Positions 1 to 6,671 of a stretch of DNA of 7,070 bases are shown here, piece by piece. This stretch comes from Acidobacteriota bacterium. GTDB lineage: Bacteria > Acidobacteriota > Terriglobia > UBA7540. A model generated the notes under the pieces. It was not told the DNA's origin, ran no database searches, and worked only from the letters and a program-made list of their open reading frames with translations. The translations under genes and the position numbers were made by a program. Location of the stretch: contig JAJXZM010000043.1 of the NCBI GenBank assembly GCA_021780055.1, positions 1 to 7,070 on the forward strand, in the 5' to 3' direction. Every line of letters starts with the position of its first letter. Positions within the stretch are counted from its first letter, which is position 1.

Positions 1-201
1 CACCGTAATCAGGCGCTCGACTTCTTCCGAGGCATGGCCCGGCCACTGCGTGATGATCTCAACCAGCGGAGGCGAAAGGTCCGGGTAGGCGTCAACCGGC
101 ATCCGCTCGAACGACAGTATCCCTCCGACAATCAGGAAGCCCACAAGCACGAGGATGAAAAAACGCTGATTCAGGGCGAAATGAACAATGCGATGGATCA
201 T
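1..201 (-). CDS. CusA/CzcA-type heavy-metal efflux RND permease, N-terminal fragment
   Basis: Only the first 67 codons are present; the gene runs off the left edge. The product would be the inner-membrane, proton-driven pump subunit of a tripartite cation exporter. Visible are a short amphipathic start (MIHRIVHFALNQRFF), a first membrane helix at about residues 14-30, and the signature RMPVDAYPDLSPPLVEI at about 33-49, followed by QWPGHASEEVERLIT. This PVDAxPD...PGxxxxxVE pattern is typical of the heavy-metal (HME) branch of RND permeases at the entry to the first periplasmic loop. The ATG at 201 fits the family start. No strong Shine-Dalgarno is seen, and an ATG slightly upstream is out of frame and meets a stop. 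It lies 54 nt after the adaptor gene on the same strand, the classic adaptor-then-permease order. Family confidence is high. The metal (Cu/Ag versus Zn/Co/Cd/Ni) cannot be told, because the transmembrane acidic and Met residues that decide it are outside the window. Confidence -1.
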   Translation of the reverse strand, partial: MIHRIVHFALNQRFFILVLVGFLIVGGILSFERMPVDAYPDLSPPLVEIITQWPGHASEEVERLITV

Positions 202-255
202 ATTAAGTTTAATCCCGGCATAAGATAGTCCGGCTTACCGAACAGATGCTCTACG

Positions 256-1443
256 TCAATCCGTAAGCGATCTGGCAAATTGCAGAAACAGGCTTCCGTT
301 CCCTACCACCTTGTCGCCTTCCTTGAGCCCGCCGAGAATCTGCGTCTGCCCGCTTTCGCTGTGGCCGATCGTTACCAGTTGGCGCGAGAACTGGCCGGCC
401 GCCGACATAACGTAAACAAAAGGTTCATTCACGTCGTTCCGGAGAACCGCGTCATTCGGAACAGTCAGGGCCTTCGTTTTCCCGGACTGCACAATGGCCG
501 TGACGTACATGTCCTTCTTCAGAATCCCGTGAGGATTGTTGGTTACGATGCGGACCTTTAAAGTGCGGCTGTCGGGATCAAGCGAAGGAGAAATATAGGA
601 AATCCGGCCGTGGAAGAGGGTCGGAAAGGCGTTTGTTTCGACCGTTACGGGATCGCCAAGGTGAATTGCAGCAAGGTCGTTCTGGTAAACATTCGCCAGC
701 ACCCACACCGTGCTCATGTTGGAGATCGTGAACACCTGTGTTGCGCCAGCCTGGATCACCTGCCCGGGCTGCACCATTCTCTCCACCACTTCCCCGGCGA
801 TGGGCGCGAGCACCGGAATCTTTGCACTGGCCGGGCCGTCCGCCAGGTGGCTGGGGTCGCTGATGCCAATCACCTGCAAAGCCTGTTCTGAAGCCTGAAG
901 ATCGGCCATCGCCTGATTGCGGGAGGACTGTGCCTGCAACAGGTCCACCTGCGCAATGGCATGATGCGTGTAAAGGTCCTGGTCGCGTTCCATGTTGGCC
1001 TGGGCAAGCTCGTAGGCGTCATGCGCTTTCAGGTAATTCGACCGCAACTGAGCAAAATCAGGGCTGCTGACGTAAAGCAACGGCTGGCCGGTCCGGACCG
1101 TCTGGCCAGGATAGACCAGCACCTGTGTGACTGGCCCGCTCACCTGGGTGATCACTGGCGTCGTCTGGAAAGCGTTGTAAGCAACCGAACCCGGCAGACG
1201 CAACACCACCGGAAAGGTCTGCTGTTCAGCGGTAATAATCTGCACGTGCGACATCTGGTCTTGCGGCACGCTGAACAATTCCGCTTTCTGGGCCTCCGCT
1301 GAACCGTAGGCAGTGGTCCGAGCGGCGCTGGGGCCGGAGTCCTTGCCTCCACAAGATGAAAGGATGAAGAGAGTGCCGATAGCAGTGGCCAGGAGGAAAA
1401 CCTGCCATCTCCCGGCATTCGTGGTTTTCATATTCGCATTCAT
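256..1443 (-). CDS. RND efflux periplasmic adaptor (CusB/CzcB-type membrane fusion protein), lipoprotein
   Basis: This 395-residue adaptor bridges the inner-membrane permease and the outer-membrane channel. An N-terminal signal with a lipobox (LFILSSC, Cys31) indicates a lipid-anchored protein. The order is membrane fusion architecture: first half of the barrel-sandwich at about 95-128 (VSGPVTQVLVYPGQTVRTGQ), a helical hairpin at about 128-195 rich in Gln and Ala, the second barrel half at about 208-242 (APIAGEVVERMVQPGQVI), a beta-barrel at about 243-318 with TVWVLANVYQNDL, and a membrane-proximal domain at about 325-392 (VPNDAVL...GLKEGDKVVGNG). Length is normal for CzcB/CusB proteins. The ATG at 1443 is preferred over the in-frame ATG four codons later, because a GAGG lies 8 nt upstream of it. 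The start overlaps the stop of the outer-membrane factor gene by four bases (ATGA), suggesting translational coupling. The Met cluster that binds copper in E. coli CusB is not obvious, so copper specificity is not supported. Confidence -1.
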   Translation of the reverse strand: MNANMKTTNAGRWQVFLLATAIGTLFILSSCGGKDSGPSAARTTAYGSAEAQKAELFSVPQDQMSHVQIITAEQQTFPVVLRLPGSVAYNAFQTTPVITQVSGPVTQVLVYPGQTVRTGQPLLYVSSPDFAQLRSNYLKAHDAYELAQANMERDQDLYTHHAIAQVDLLQAQSSRNQAMADLQASEQALQVIGISDPSHLADGPASAKIPVLAPIAGEVVERMVQPGQVIQAGATQVFTISNMSTVWVLANVYQNDLAAIHLGDPVTVETNAFPTLFHGRISYISPSLDPDSRTLKVRIVTNNPHGILKKDMYVTAIVQSGKTKALTVPNDAVLRNDVNEPFVYVMSAAGQFSRQLVTIGHSESGQTQILGGLKEGDKVVGNGSLFLQFARSLTD

Positions 1444-2750
1444 GGCATTTGCCTCGTGCCGGCCGATTCGTTCAACTGCTCGACGGCCAGCATGTAAGTC
1501 GCCAGCGTTTCCCGGTACGTCAGTTCCGTCGAACGGTAACTGCGCTCAGCGTCCAGAAAGTCGAGCAGGCTGGCAGCTCCTTGCTGGTAAGCGTACCGGC
1601 TGATATCCAGAGATTCCTTCGATTCCTTCAAGTATCCTGACTGATAAAGCTTAATGATCCCCTCGCCTGTCTTGACCGCTTCATAAGCGGTTTTAACGTC
1701 CGTCATCACCGCCTGCTGGGTGGCGTCCTTGCTCTCTTCCGCCTGGGTGATGGCCGCGTGGGAGCGAGCAATTTCGCCCTGGTTGCGGTCGAAGAGCGGG
1801 ATTTCCATGTTGACGGAGAAGCTGGCGTCATTGGCGGCCGCCACGTGGCTGTAGCCGGAAGTAAGAGTCAGGTCACGCTTGCCGTTGGCCTTGGCCAGCA
1901 TGTACTGGCTCTTGGCGGCGACAACGGCCTGGCTGGCGGCACGCAGGTCGGGCCGAAGATTGAGGGCCTTTGCCTCAAAATCCTCCACATTTCCCTGAAC
2001 CGGGGCAAAGTCCAGGTTGCCGATCACGTCGTAATTCCGCGGGACCGACTCGTATCCCAACAGATCGCGTAACGAGTCCAGTGCCTGCTGCCGTGCCAGT
2101 TGCGTGGAGGCCACGTCCTTTTGGAAATCCAGCATCTGGAGCTTAATCTTCAGGAGGTCGCCCTCGCTGATGGCGCCCTTGCTGTATCGTTCCTCGCTGA
2201 CTTTCAAGGTCTGCTGGAAGCCCGTCAGGTCTTGTTGCGCGAAGGAAAGCGAGGATTCGGCCAGCAGGATGTTAATAAACTGTTGCGCCACGTTGAAGGT
2301 CAGCGCGCGTTCGTTGTCCTGCACCAGGGACTGCACTACAGCCGTATTGTCCCGTGCGTTCTGCATGCGCCATTGGCGCTTGCGTCCTCTTTCAAAAGTG
2401 TAGGAAAACAGCGCGTCAAATTCCGTAGCATTGTTGATGTAATCGCCGTTCAACTGACTGGGGGTGAAAAAGGGGAAGAAGAGGCCGTTCCAGGTAAAAA
2501 CAGGGTTGGGCCTTATGGAAGCAGTAACCTCCTCCGCCTTGCTTTGCGTCACCTGGGTGCGGGCCGCCAGCAGTGCGTGATTGTGCTCCAGCGCCATGTG
2601 AATGGCGCGCTCAAGATCGATCTTAACGGTGGGCGCCGGCTGCTGGCCAAGGGCGACACGCGCCCCGCCCAACAACACGAGCCAGGCCAACACTAACATC
2701 CTGAGAACACGTAGTCTTCCAGGCCGGGAATAAGAGTGTAGGTCATTCAT
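1440..2750 (-). CDS. TolC/CusC/CzcC-type outer-membrane efflux channel
   Basis: This 436-residue outer-membrane factor forms the exit duct of the tripartite pump. It has a signal peptide (basic RPGRLRVLR, hydrophobic MLVLAWLVLLGG, likely cleavage after ARVALG). Two OEP repeats follow: the first starts at about 44 (DLERAIHMALEHNHALLAAR, then RPNPVF near 80-85), the second at about 256 (FEAKALNLRPDLRAASQAV). IPLFDRNQGEIARS (317-330) and YQQGAASLLDFLDAERSY (388-405) are typical CzcC-like motifs near the second repeat's coiled coil. No lipobox cysteine is present, so unlike E. coli CusC it is probably not lipidated. The frame stays open upstream to a TTG at 2798. I chose the ATG at 2750 because the signal peptide then has a normal length; neither start has a strong Shine-Dalgarno, so this is moderately certain. 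It overlaps the adaptor gene by four bases and lies 98 nt downstream of the small CPAC protein gene. Confidence -1.
   Translation of the reverse strand: MNDLHSYSRPGRLRVLRMLVLAWLVLLGGARVALGQQPAPTVKIDLERAIHMALEHNHALLAARTQVTQSKAEEVTASIRPNPVFTWNGLFFPFFTPSQLNGDYINNATEFDALFSYTFERGRKRQWRMQNARDNTAVVQSLVQDNERALTFNVAQQFINILLAESSLSFAQQDLTGFQQTLKVSEERYSKGAISEGDLLKIKLQMLDFQKDVASTQLARQQALDSLRDLLGYESVPRNYDVIGNLDFAPVQGNVEDFEAKALNLRPDLRAASQAVVAAKSQYMLAKANGKRDLTLTSGYSHVAAANDASFSVNMEIPLFDRNQGEIARSHAAITQAEESKDATQQAVMTDVKTAYEAVKTGEGIIKLYQSGYLKESKESLDISRYAYQQGAASLLDFLDAERSYRSTELTYRETLATYMLAVEQLNESAGTRQMP
1452..1455 (-). promoter_or_regulatory. Ribosome binding site of the adaptor gene, inside the upstream gene
   Basis: A GAGG on the minus strand sits 8 nt before the ATG at 1443, inside the last codons of the outer-membrane factor gene. 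It decides between the two nearby in-frame ATGs in favour of the first, and it fits re-initiation at the ATGA overlap. Confidence -1.
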
Positions 2751-2767
2751 TTCTGTAACAATCCATC

Positions 2768-2779
2768 TGCAATGTTGCA
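2768..2779. repeat. 12-bp dyad TGCAA-N2-TTGCA upstream of the outer-membrane factor gene
   Basis: A perfect inverted repeat with 5-bp arms and a 2-nt centre lies 17 nt ahead of the ATG at 2750. It could be an operator or part of a small RNA structure around the start; a chance occurrence in a gap of this size is quite possible. Confidence -1.
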
Positions 2780-2787
2780 AGGGATGC

Positions 2788-2821
2788 GGGTTACGCAATA
2801 GGAAACGGATTTCGCTAACCC
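2788..2821. repeat. Inverted repeat GGGTTA...TAACCC between the first two efflux-operon genes
   Basis: Six-base arms (2788-2793 and 2816-2821) are separated by 22 nt that show further partial symmetry. There is no downstream T-run, so it is not a standard rho-independent terminator. It might act as a processing or attenuation hairpin, or as a protein-binding dyad. The alternative TTG start at 2798 would lie inside its loop, another reason to prefer the ATG at 2750. Confidence -1.
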
Positions 2822-2848
2822 GAAGTCACCGGACTCTGAACCTGGGTG

Positions 2849-3256
2849 TCAGGAAAGTGGAGGAGCGCGCCCGTGCCAGGCGACCGGGCGGGAGGAAAGA
2901 ACAACTACCGCGGACAGCGGCATCATGAACGGGGCAACCAGAGAACGATGCGGCGTCGGATTGCCAAGCGAAGGACGGACGGCACTGTGGCGAAGGATCT
3001 GGCAGGCCGGGCAATAACCCTGCTCGCCACCGGCAGGCTGGGATTGCCGGTCCGTCTGGCCTACGGTTGTGGGCGTTGTTGAAAGTTCCAGGGAAAGCCG
3101 GGGCACGATGTGATGATGCAGCACCAGCACCACCAGCAAGTGCAGTTGCATCGCAGCGAGCAACCATGTGGTTGCTCTCCGCCACGAACGACATTTTAAA
3201 AAACTCAACACGAGGTTTCGTCCAGCCCCTGGCCTGTTCTCCTGTTGCCGGGTCAT
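2849..3256 (-). CDS. Small membrane protein with HHH and CPAC motifs, metal-efflux associated (DUF2946-like)
   Basis: This 135-residue protein has a basic N-terminus and a hydrophobic segment at about 29-46 (TTWLLAAMQLHLLVVLVL), directly followed by His47-His49 (HHHIVPR). A polar linker leads to YCPACQILRH (Cys82, Cys85, His90). A second hydrophobic stretch lies at about 105-121, and the tail ends WHGRAPPLS. Third codon positions are mostly G or C, as in the neighbouring genes, which supports real coding over the overlapping frames. The layout (membrane segment, His cluster, CPxC, short RAPP-like tail) resembles, from memory, the DUF2946-type small proteins found beside heavy-metal pumps; this could not be checked by search. 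The His/Cys motifs could bind metal in the periplasm, which is inference. The ATG at 3256 was chosen; a TTG at 3274 is also in frame, a stop lies just upstream of it, and no start has a clear ribosome site. It is probably the first gene of the efflux operon. Confidence -1.
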   Translation of the reverse strand: MTRQQENRPGAGRNLVLSFLKCRSWRRATTWLLAAMQLHLLVVLVLHHHIVPRLSLELSTTPTTVGQTDRQSQPAGGEQGYCPACQILRHSAVRPSLGNPTPHRSLVAPFMMPLSAVVVLSSRPVAWHGRAPPLS

Positions 3257-3593
3257 CGCTTTCGATGGAGTCAAGCTTCGGTACGTTCAGGAGCAGTCCC
3301 ACAGCCTGCTACGGCTTCTGGGTTTGCCGTGAAAGCTAAATGGATGCTCTTTCCGCTGGCAAGGTTGCAAAGGGAATCGCAAGCCCGCCCCCGCATCCTG
3401 GAAAGCTTTGCGTGAACTCCTGCCGCCCATTACCGGATGACCGCGGAAACGAACCCAAACAATATAACACTGAAACCTTATGTCAAGCGCTTTATCGGTA
3501 AGGCTGCGTTTGCTTTCGATCACAATCGATTTCCGGCGTGGAGGCCAAATGGCCCTTCAAGCAGCATCATGAACGGCCTGCGCTGTGGCGTTT
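3257..3593. other. Intergenic region between lpxD and the efflux operon
   Basis: These 337 bases hold no convincing gene. The short frames crossing them lack family features. The region contains the minus-strand promoter described separately, an untranslated leader of about 195 nt before the small CPAC protein gene, and a GGCC-AAAT-GGCC palindrome near 3543-3554. No good terminator is seen after the lpxD stop at 3594, so some readthrough from the lipid A genes into the efflux operon is possible. Confidence -1.
3459..3486 (-). promoter_or_regulatory. Sigma-70-type promoter for the efflux operon
   Basis: Read on the minus strand, a perfect -35 TTGACA (3481-3486) is followed after 16 nt by TATTGT (3459-3464), which matches the -10 consensus at four of six bases; an overlapping TATATT is spaced too closely. 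Transcription would start near 3452 and run toward the small CPAC protein gene, leaving a leader of about 195 nt. An AAGCGCTT palindrome (3485-3492) overlaps the -35, and ATAA-N10-TTAT (3464-3481) fills the spacer; either could be a repressor site. The promoter itself is fairly convincing; the regulator sites are speculative. Confidence -1.
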
Positions 3594-4613
3594 TTATTCT
3601 TTTGCCCGCGGCAGCCTTGCGGAGAGATCCTTAATTTTCTGCGCCAGCTCAGGCAAGCGGCTGAGGTGCGCGTACATTTTCTTGAATTCACTCAGCGGCC
3701 GCGCTGGAGTGCCCCACATCACGCTTCCTTTCCGGACGGTTTTGCCTGGCAGAATCCCGGTGCCGCCGCCGATCACGGCCCCATCCTCAATGCGGGCGTG
3801 GTCTCCGATGCCCACCTGCCCACCCATTACCACATAGTCGCCGATCAGGGTGCTGCCGGAAATTCCCGTTTGTGCGGCGATCACCGAATGCCGCCCAATC
3901 CGAACGTTGTGCGCAACCTGCACGAGGTTGTCGATTTTAGTCCCCTCGCCGATGTGCGTCGTCCCAAGCGATCCACGGTCCACCGTGCTGTTGGCGCCTA
4001 TTTCAACATCGTTCTCAATGACGAGTCCGCCAAGTTGTGGAAACTTATGGTGGCGGCCCTCCGCGAACAGGTAGCCGAAGCCGTCCGCTCCCAACACTAC
4101 GCCCGCGTGCAGAATGACGCGGTCCCCCACCTGGACCCCCGGGTAAATGCTCACCCGGGGATGGAGCACGCAATGCGTACCGAGCGTTACTCCTTTACCG
4201 AGAAAAACCCCCGCGCCCAGTTGAGTTCCCTCGCCCACGCTGGCGCCCGATTCGATAACAACATGGGGCCCCACCGAGACGCCGGTTCCCAGGTGGGCGT
4301 CGGGCGCAATCTGCGCCGTGGGATGAATTCCCGGCTTGGCGAGCGGGGCGGGATGGAGAGCTTCGGCCGCGCGTATGAAAGCCAGCCGTACATTGCGCAC
4401 GGCAATGGTGGTGCGGCCGGGGAGGACTGTTCCTTCCGGCACCAGGATGCAACCGGCGCGGGATTCTGGTGCGCGGCAGAGCGCGGCCTCGCTGTCGGCG
4501 AAAGTAAGTTCATGCCCCGCTGCCGTTTCAAGCCCGGCAACGCCGCGCATTTCGAGTTCGCCGTCGCCCCGGGCTTCTCCGCCCGCCAGGTGCGCGATTT
4601 CGCTGACCTTCAT
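3594..4613 (-). CDS. lpxD: UDP-3-O-acylglucosamine N-acyltransferase LpxD
   Basis: LpxD transfers a 3-hydroxyacyl chain from acyl carrier protein to the 2-amino group of UDP-3-O-acylglucosamine, the third step of lipid A synthesis, in the cytoplasm as a trimer. The 339 residues match the family length (E. coli 341). Residues 1 to about 95 form the uridine-binding domain ([18 protein letters not shown], then [14 protein letters not shown]). From about 98 to 295 there are hexapeptide repeats of a left-handed beta-helix. GADGFGY (175-181), KFPQLGG (190-196) and [15 protein letters not shown] (226-240) are LpxD signatures; His235 in the AHN motif corresponds to the catalytic His239 of E. coli. 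The C-terminus ([22 protein letters not shown]) is the usual helical tail. The ATG at 4613 is chosen over a GTG at 4640, because a G-rich ribosome site sits directly before it and the N-terminus then aligns with the family. It follows the LpxL-like gene by 63 nt. Confidence -1.
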   Translation of the reverse strand: MKVSEIAHLAGGEARGDGELEMRGVAGLETAAGHELTFADSEAALCRAPESRAGCILVPEGTVLPGRTTIAVRNVRLAFIRAAEALHPAPLAKPGIHPTAQIAPDAHLGTGVSVGPHVVIESGASVGEGTQLGAGVFLGKGVTLGTHCVLHPRVSIYPGVQVGDRVILHAGVVLGADGFGYLFAEGRHHKFPQLGGLVIENDVEIGANSTVDRGSLGTTHIGEGTKIDNLVQVAHNVRIGRHSVIAAQTGISGSTLIGDYVVMGGQVGIGDHARIEDGAVIGGGTGILPGKTVRKGSVMWGTPARPLSEFKKMYAHLSRLPELAQKIKDLSARLPRAKE

Positions 4614-4615
4614 AG

Positions 4616-4623
4616 CTCCCCCC
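4616..4623 (-). promoter_or_regulatory. Ribosome binding site of lpxD
   Basis: GGGGGGAG on the minus strand lies just ahead of the ATG at 4613; pairing through the upstream G-run leaves about 4 nt of spacing. It favours this ATG over the GTG nine codons upstream, which has no such site. Confidence -1.
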
Positions 4624-4676
4624 AGATTATTTCGCGCCACAGTCGCTCAGTTATTCGCGCCTAAGCCCGCGCTGTT

Positions 4677-5645
4677 TCAGAAAGGGTAAAGCGGTGGCTC
4701 ACCGGGCGGGCGCGTCTTCCAGCGCCGGTGGACCCATAACCATTGGTCCGGATAGCGGCGAATATAATCCTCAATCCGCCTCGTAAAGTTCGCCGTGTTC
4801 AGCTCAATTTCTTTCTCAGCGTCCGGGCCCTTGATCCAGTCGATTCGATCAAACCGCAGCCGGTACTTCTTCAGCTTCGCGTCCCATATAACAAGCCCCA
4901 GGATAACGGGCGCCTCAGTCCGTCGAGCCACGCGGGCAGGACCACTGGTTGTGCATGCAGGCAGACCAAAGAAATCCACAAAGATGCCCTCACCCGCAAG
5001 CATGTTCTGGTCCATTAAAATCCCCACGGCTTCATTCCGCTCGAATGCGCGCAACGTCTGGCGGGCAAATTCCCTCTTTTCGATGGCCTGCCCTCCGCTC
5101 GCGCACCGGTAGCGGTTGATCAGTTCATCCATCAGGGGGTTATCCATTTCCCGCACCACAAAATTGCAGGGATAACCGTAGACTCCATGCGCGAACGATC
5201 CCAGTTCCCAGTTCCCAAAGTGGGCAGTCAAAAAGATAATGCCCCGGCCTTTTTTCCGGGCCTCGTCGTAATTCTCAAATCCGTCGTAGATGATCAGCCG
5301 CTCGATATTTTCGCGGTTCAAATGAGGAAAATGGGCGAAGTCGGCGAGCATGCGCCCCAGGTTGCGGAACTCCGCAAACAGGACCTGCCGCCGGCGCTTG
5401 TCAGTCCAATTAGGAAAAGCAATGCCGAGATTGAACATACCCACGCGGCGAAGGCGGGGCCAGAATGTATAGCTCAAGGCAGCCAGCAACTCGCACAGGC
5501 CCCTCGCCAGCGGCTGCGGCAGCCATCCAAGCAATTCCAGGATGCACCGGGCGGCCAGGAATTCAATGCGATGGCGAAACAGCGGTTTACGCGATGGACG
5601 CTTCTGCTTCAACCTGCTCCTCAAGACCAAAGGTGTCAAAAACAC
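4677..5645 (-). CDS. LpxL/HtrB-like lysophospholipid acyltransferase
   Basis: This 322-residue acyltransferase of the LpxL/LpxM type would add a secondary acyl chain to lipid A (or a related glycolipid) at the inner membrane. The catalytic HX4E motif is intact: AHFGNWE, His142 and Glu147. REMDNPLMDELINRYR (165-180) is the usual substrate-site segment, MDQNMLAGEGIFVDFFG (211-227) with TTSGPARVARRTEAPV after it matches the DQ...FFG block of the family, and YPDQWLWVHRRWKTRP (298-313) is its hallmark C-terminal motif. A hydrophobic N-terminal helix (about 27-60) probably anchors it. It reads in the same direction as lpxD, 63 nt upstream, which supports a lipid A role. The acyl donor and exact acceptor cannot be told. 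The start is uncertain: the GTG at 5645 has no ribosome site, while an in-frame TTG at 5612 has GAGGAG four bases before it and would give 311 residues. Confidence -1.
   Translation of the reverse strand: MFLTPLVLRSRLKQKRPSRKPLFRHRIEFLAARCILELLGWLPQPLARGLCELLAALSYTFWPRLRRVGMFNLGIAFPNWTDKRRRQVLFAEFRNLGRMLADFAHFPHLNRENIERLIIYDGFENYDEARKKGRGIIFLTAHFGNWELGSFAHGVYGYPCNFVVREMDNPLMDELINRYRCASGGQAIEKREFARQTLRAFERNEAVGILMDQNMLAGEGIFVDFFGLPACTTSGPARVARRTEAPVILGLVIWDAKLKKYRLRFDRIDWIKGPDAEKEIELNTANFTRRIEDYIRRYPDQWLWVHRRWKTRPPGEPPLYPF
5617..5622 (-). promoter_or_regulatory. Possible ribosome binding site for an alternative start of the LpxL-like gene
   Basis: GAGGAG on the minus strand is followed after 4 nt by an in-frame TTG (5612). 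The protein would begin MKQKRPSRKPLFRHRIEF, a natural-looking basic start for this family. The short spacing and rare start codon leave this undecided against the GTG at 5645. Confidence -1.
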
Positions 5646-5723
5646 AAGAGTACGGCATCAACCGCCCGGGCGCCAGTCCCCGGTGGTTGCCAAAACATAC
5701 TCTCCGGACATGCCATCTTTTGT

Positions 5724-6671
5724 CTAGTCTGATCTTAGCGGAAGATTGCGCAGAAAGAAGTTCAAAACCTGGTCTTCGTACTCTTTTCTTTCGGGACCGG
5801 ACACGATGTCCCCCTCCGTATGCGGCAGCACTACCAGGCGCTTCGGGAGGGGCGCATCCTGATAAAGCCGTCGCGTCGATCTCTCAAGCATCGCGGCCTC
5901 GTCTGAAGCGAGAAACAATTTTGGCTTGCCCGCCAGTCTGGAAAGGCCGGCCTGCACGTCCGGATTGGCCGTGCCCACGGTCAGAAGACGGAATTCCACC
6001 TGGCAAAGAAGCTGGAAAAGCGGCCCGGCTCCGCCCACCAGGCGGTCAAGCTGCACATCGAACAGTTGCACCGGCTGGCTGAAAGCGTCGTCGAGTGCAA
6101 GGGCGGCCACTTCGGGGTGCCGCTCGCTGGCAACAAGGCACGCATAGGCGCCCAGGGAATCTCCATATAACCCGATGCGATGTGGATTGATCCCTTGCAG
6201 TTTTTCGACCCTGGCAATAGCCGCCGAGAGAACAGAAGCTTCATTGACGCCAAGGTTGGAAAAGTAACCTTTGGGCGGCGAACCGTCGAAATTAAAAAGG
6301 TAGACATTAAAGTGATTGGCCTGCAACACCGTACCCAGAGAAAGCAGCGCCGACCGGTTGGAATTGTAGCCGTGACAGAGAATGATGACCGGAGCGTCCC
6401 GCAAGCCGATCAGCAGCCATCCCTGGTGTTGCGCTCCATTTGAGTCCACAAAATTGACGCTTTCGTAACTTGAAAGCAGGTAGGCTGCAGGGGTGACGTC
6501 TTCGGATGAATCGTGGGTGGTCGTAATGCGGTACGTCAGGAATGCCCCGGCGCAGATCAATACCACCAGTATGCCCGCAAGCACAATCAGCCCTCCTGCA
6601 ATCAACCTGCGGACCAGTAAGGCCCGGGCCTGCTTGCGTGCAGCGGCCTGCTTGGAAGATTCGAGTGTCAT
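5724..6671 (-). CDS. Membrane-anchored alpha/beta hydrolase
   Basis: This is a 315-residue hydrolase of unknown substrate. A single membrane helix at about 22-47 (LIAGGLIVLAGILVVLICAG), preceded by a strongly basic stretch (ARKQARALLVRR), predicts an N-in anchor with the catalytic domain outside the cytoplasm. The fold is visible as a strand plus oxyanion turn VIILCHGYNSNRS (95-107), the nucleophile elbow GLYGDSLGAYA (167-177, Ser172), a probable acid at LFLASDE (Asp257) and a probable base at VVLPHTEGD (His284). It resembles the uncharacterised prolyl-oligopeptidase-like or BAAT-like hydrolases often called 'alpha/beta hydrolase'. The ATG at 6671 has a weak AAGAGA about 9 nt upstream. It is the first gene of the minus-strand group with the LpxL-like gene (78 nt gap) and lpxD. 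An esterase, lipase or peptidase acting on envelope material is plausible but is inference only. Confidence -1.
   Translation of the reverse strand: MTLESSKQAAARKQARALLVRRLIAGGLIVLAGILVVLICAGAFLTYRITTTHDSSEDVTPAAYLLSSYESVNFVDSNGAQHQGWLLIGLRDAPVIILCHGYNSNRSALLSLGTVLQANHFNVYLFNFDGSPPKGYFSNLGVNEASVLSAAIARVEKLQGINPHRIGLYGDSLGAYACLVASERHPEVAALALDDAFSQPVQLFDVQLDRLVGGAGPLFQLLCQVEFRLLTVGTANPDVQAGLSRLAGKPKLFLASDEAAMLERSTRRLYQDAPLPKRLVVLPHTEGDIVSGPERKEYEDQVLNFFLRNLPLRSD

Noticed and set aside
2100..2696. A 198-codon plus-strand frame
   Set aside because: It is antisense to the outer-membrane factor gene, which is clearly real.
2826..3302. A 158-codon minus-strand frame overlapping the small CPAC protein
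   Set aside because: The other frame has the membrane segment, the HHH/CPAC motifs and G/C-rich third positions; this one is low-complexity and Pro/Arg/Ser-rich without motifs.
3287..3523. A 78-codon minus-strand frame across the efflux promoter
   Set aside because: It spans the TTGACA promoter and has no motif or ribosome site.
3571..3597. CGC-TGTG-GCG followed by TTTTT on the plus strand, resembling a terminator
   Set aside because: The stem is only three base pairs, it points in the plus direction where no gene ends, and the T-run overlaps the lpxD stop codon.
3585..4664. A 359-codon open frame on the plus strand
   Set aside because: It lies exactly opposite lpxD, whose family motifs are unmistakable; the antisense frame has no domain-like pattern and is a by-product of GC-rich codon use.
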